From Lewinella sp. 4G2 (lineage in GTDB: Bacteria > Bacteroidota > Bacteroidia > Chitinophagales > Saprospiraceae): DNA of 64,000 bases. Every line of letters begins with the position of its first letter. Position 1 is the first letter of the stretch. Under the pieces are notes generated by a model. The model was not told the DNA's origin and did not search any database. It was given only the letters and a program-made list of their open reading frames with translations. Positions 62,902 through 64,000 of the stretch are shown here, one piece after another. The translations under genes and the position numbers were made by a program. The stretch lies in assembly GCF_001625015.1 (NCBI RefSeq), contig NZ_LVWJ02000014.1, positions 372,001 through 436,000 on the forward strand, written 5' to 3'.

Positions 62902-63417
62902 TTAGTTACCAGAAACGCCGAGGCGTGCCTTCACGTCCTTGCTCACGTTAGCGGCTTCGATGCCGTAGAGGAGGGTCTGCTGGTCGAGGATGTAGTCGTA
63001 GCCTTTTTCTTTAGCGACGGCTTCGATCACTTCGTTGACTTCCTTGTAGATCGGCTCGAGGAGTTCGGCGCGTTTTTTCTGGAGGTCCTCCATCATCTGC
63101 TGCTCGAACTTGGCGATCTCTTCCTGGCGGGCCTGGAATTTAGCGCCTTCTTCCTCCTCCTGCTTGGGGGAGAGGCCACCCTGGGCGGCGAGGGCCTGTA
63201 CCTTCTGCACTTCTTCCTGGTAGGAAGCGACCATCTGCTGGCCCTTCTTCTGGAGCTGCTTCTGCAGGCCTTCGAGGTTGGATTCGGCGGCCTTCATCTG
63301 GGGCAGGCTGGCGAGGATCTCGGCGACGTTCACGTAGCCGATCTTCTGAGCGGAAACGGAAGCGGTGGCGGCGAAGACCATGACGGCCATCAGAGCGAGT
63401 TGAATGTACTTTTTCAT
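62902..63417 (-). CDS. OmpH/Skp-family periplasmic chaperone (second of pair)
   Basis: The product has 171 residues from the ATG at 63417 (MKKYIQLALMAVMVFAATAS signal peptide ending VSA-Q; the frame upstream to 63633 overlaps the other ompH gene and is not credible). After the conserved start KIGYVNVAEILASLPQMKAA come long charged coiled-coil arms (LQKQLQKKGQQMVASYQEEV) and the C-terminal body ending YDYILDQQTLLYGIEAANVS. Skp trimers carry unfolded outer-membrane proteins across the periplasm. Bacteroidota often have two tandem copies, usually near bamA, which would lie outside the window to the right. Confidence 0.92.
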   Translation of the reverse strand: MKKYIQLALMAVMVFAATASVSAQKIGYVNVAEILASLPQMKAAESNLEGLQKQLQKKGQQMVASYQEEVQKVQALAAQGGLSPKQEEEEGAKFQARQEEIAKFEQQMMEDLQKKRAELLEPIYKEVNEVIEAVAKEKGYDYILDQQTLLYGIEAANVSKDVKARLGVSGN

Positions 63418-63508
63418 ATTCTGTTTAGTTGAGTAGTTTGAGGTCGAACCGGCTACCGATCGGTGAAAGTCTGGTGGCGCCGGCCCGTATTGGGGTTGAT
63501 TGGGATTA

Positions 63509-64000
63509 TTATTTTTGGAGGGCCCGCAGGATGTCATCCGTCTTATCGTACGCATCGCTGCCGAAGATGATACCCGGCATGGAAGCCCGGTCGAGGATGA
63601 AGTCGTAACCGCGGGCGCGGGAGTAATTTTCAACGGCTTCGTAAACGGCGTCCTGGATGGGCTTCACCAGTTCCTGGCGGCGCTCGAACAGTAAGCCATC
63701 GGCACCGAAGCGGCGGCGTTGGAGTTCGCGTACGGCCTTTTCTTTGTTGACGATCTCTTCTTCGCGCGCGGTGCGCTGGTCTTCGGTCAGCAACACCTGC
63801 TCGGCCTGGTACTTATTGTACATCCCCTTGATGTCATCGTACTGCTGATTGATCTCCTGGTTCCACTTGGCGGCCAGTTGGTCGAGTTGCTCCTGGGCAT
63901 CCTGGTATTCCGTGATGCTGGTCAGAATACGCTCCATATCAATGGTAGCGATCTTTTGGGCGCTGACGCTGGTGCTGAGAAATAGGCAAGCAACGAGGGC
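63509..64000 (-). CDS. OmpH/Skp-family periplasmic chaperone (first of pair), 5' end cut by window
   Basis: The frame is open to position 64000. The visible N-terminal residues ALVACLFLSTSVSA-QK are the end of a signal peptide, and KIATIDMERILTSITEYQDA is the conserved OmpH start, so only the first residues of the signal peptide are missing. The coiled-coil arms (DDIKGMYNKYQAEQVLLTED, AREEEIVNKEKAVRELQRRR) and the C-terminal body (YDFILDRASMPGIIFGSDAY) match the neighbour at 62902. 91 bp separate the two genes on the same strand. Confidence 0.9.
   Translation of the reverse strand, partial: ALVACLFLSTSVSAQKIATIDMERILTSITEYQDAQEQLDQLAAKWNQEINQQYDDIKGMYNKYQAEQVLLTEDQRTAREEEIVNKEKAVRELQRRRFGADGLLFERRQELVKPIQDAVYEAVENYSRARGYDFILDRASMPGIIFGSDAYDKTDDILRALQK

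Noticed and set aside
63959..63975. GGCGCTGACGCTGGTGC, one base from the GAC variant of the 17-bp element
   Set aside because: It encodes the end of the ompH signal peptide (Ser-Thr-Ser-Val-Ser-Ala), a normal sequence at that place, so chance resemblance is more likely than an element copy.

Overview
The window is a stretch of chromosome from a fairly GC-rich member of the Bacteroidota, most likely Saprospiraceae (Lewinella/Neolewinella-like). The reasons are: PorX (the type IX secretion response regulator), a TIGR03032 protein, DUF2851, head-GIN and OmpH-pair genes, GEVED/SprB-like/FG-GAP surface proteins, the absence of Shine-Dalgarno sites, and promoters of the TTG-N19-21-TAnnTTTG type. 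I see no tRNA, rRNA or CRISPR array.

Layout. 1-17260 (minus) is one uninterrupted reading frame, the N-terminal 5,753 codons of a giant secreted adhesin. It has a signal peptide, thrombospondin-3-type calcium loops, an RCC1-like propeller, a DUF6923-like propeller, a GEVED domain, SprB-like repeats, 26 tandem 88-residue repeats, then cadherin-like repeats that run off the left edge. 17261-22674 holds a broken ftsB copy, a TIGR03032 gene, a ten-repeat FG-GAP protein and intact ftsB. 22675-43786 is mostly housekeeping: eno, carA, an App1-like gene, mscL, porX, a FadL-type porin, an Arg/Ser-tailed secreted protein, proS, ileS, osmC, rsgA, a membrane protein with a nuclease-like motif, yifB, and a LytS/LytTR pair. 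44076-56328 holds a 2,003-residue alpha-2-macroglobulin, malic enzyme, DUF2851, folA and priA. An IS3-family element follows (56364-57832), then a head-GIN protein, pnp, dinB, murI and two ompH genes, the second cut by the right edge.

The less expected content lies between and inside these genes. A 17-bp element, GGCGCTGCCGCAGGTGC or a close variant, occurs thirteen times. Four copies lie in frame inside ileS and the macroglobulin gene. The ileS gene is preceded by an 18-codon leader peptide with five Ile codons and a terminator hairpin, an arrangement that looks like transcription attenuation. Beside it on the other strand is a candidate small RNA of about 97 nt with its own promoter and terminator. 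The middle of ileS has a clearly different base composition from its ends. Several hairpin-rich arrays begin at or next to the stop codons of carA, the App1 gene, yifB and priA, and the IS3 element sits inside one of these palindromes.

The genes are mostly single transcription units. Apparent operons are the LytS/LytTR pair (ATGA overlap), murI-dinB (1-bp gap), the IS3 orfA/orfB pair and the ompH pair. PorX, the giant repeat protein, the FG-GAP protein and the porin fit a cell that exports large surface proteins through a type IX system, but no PorY, SprA or other secretion component is visible here.
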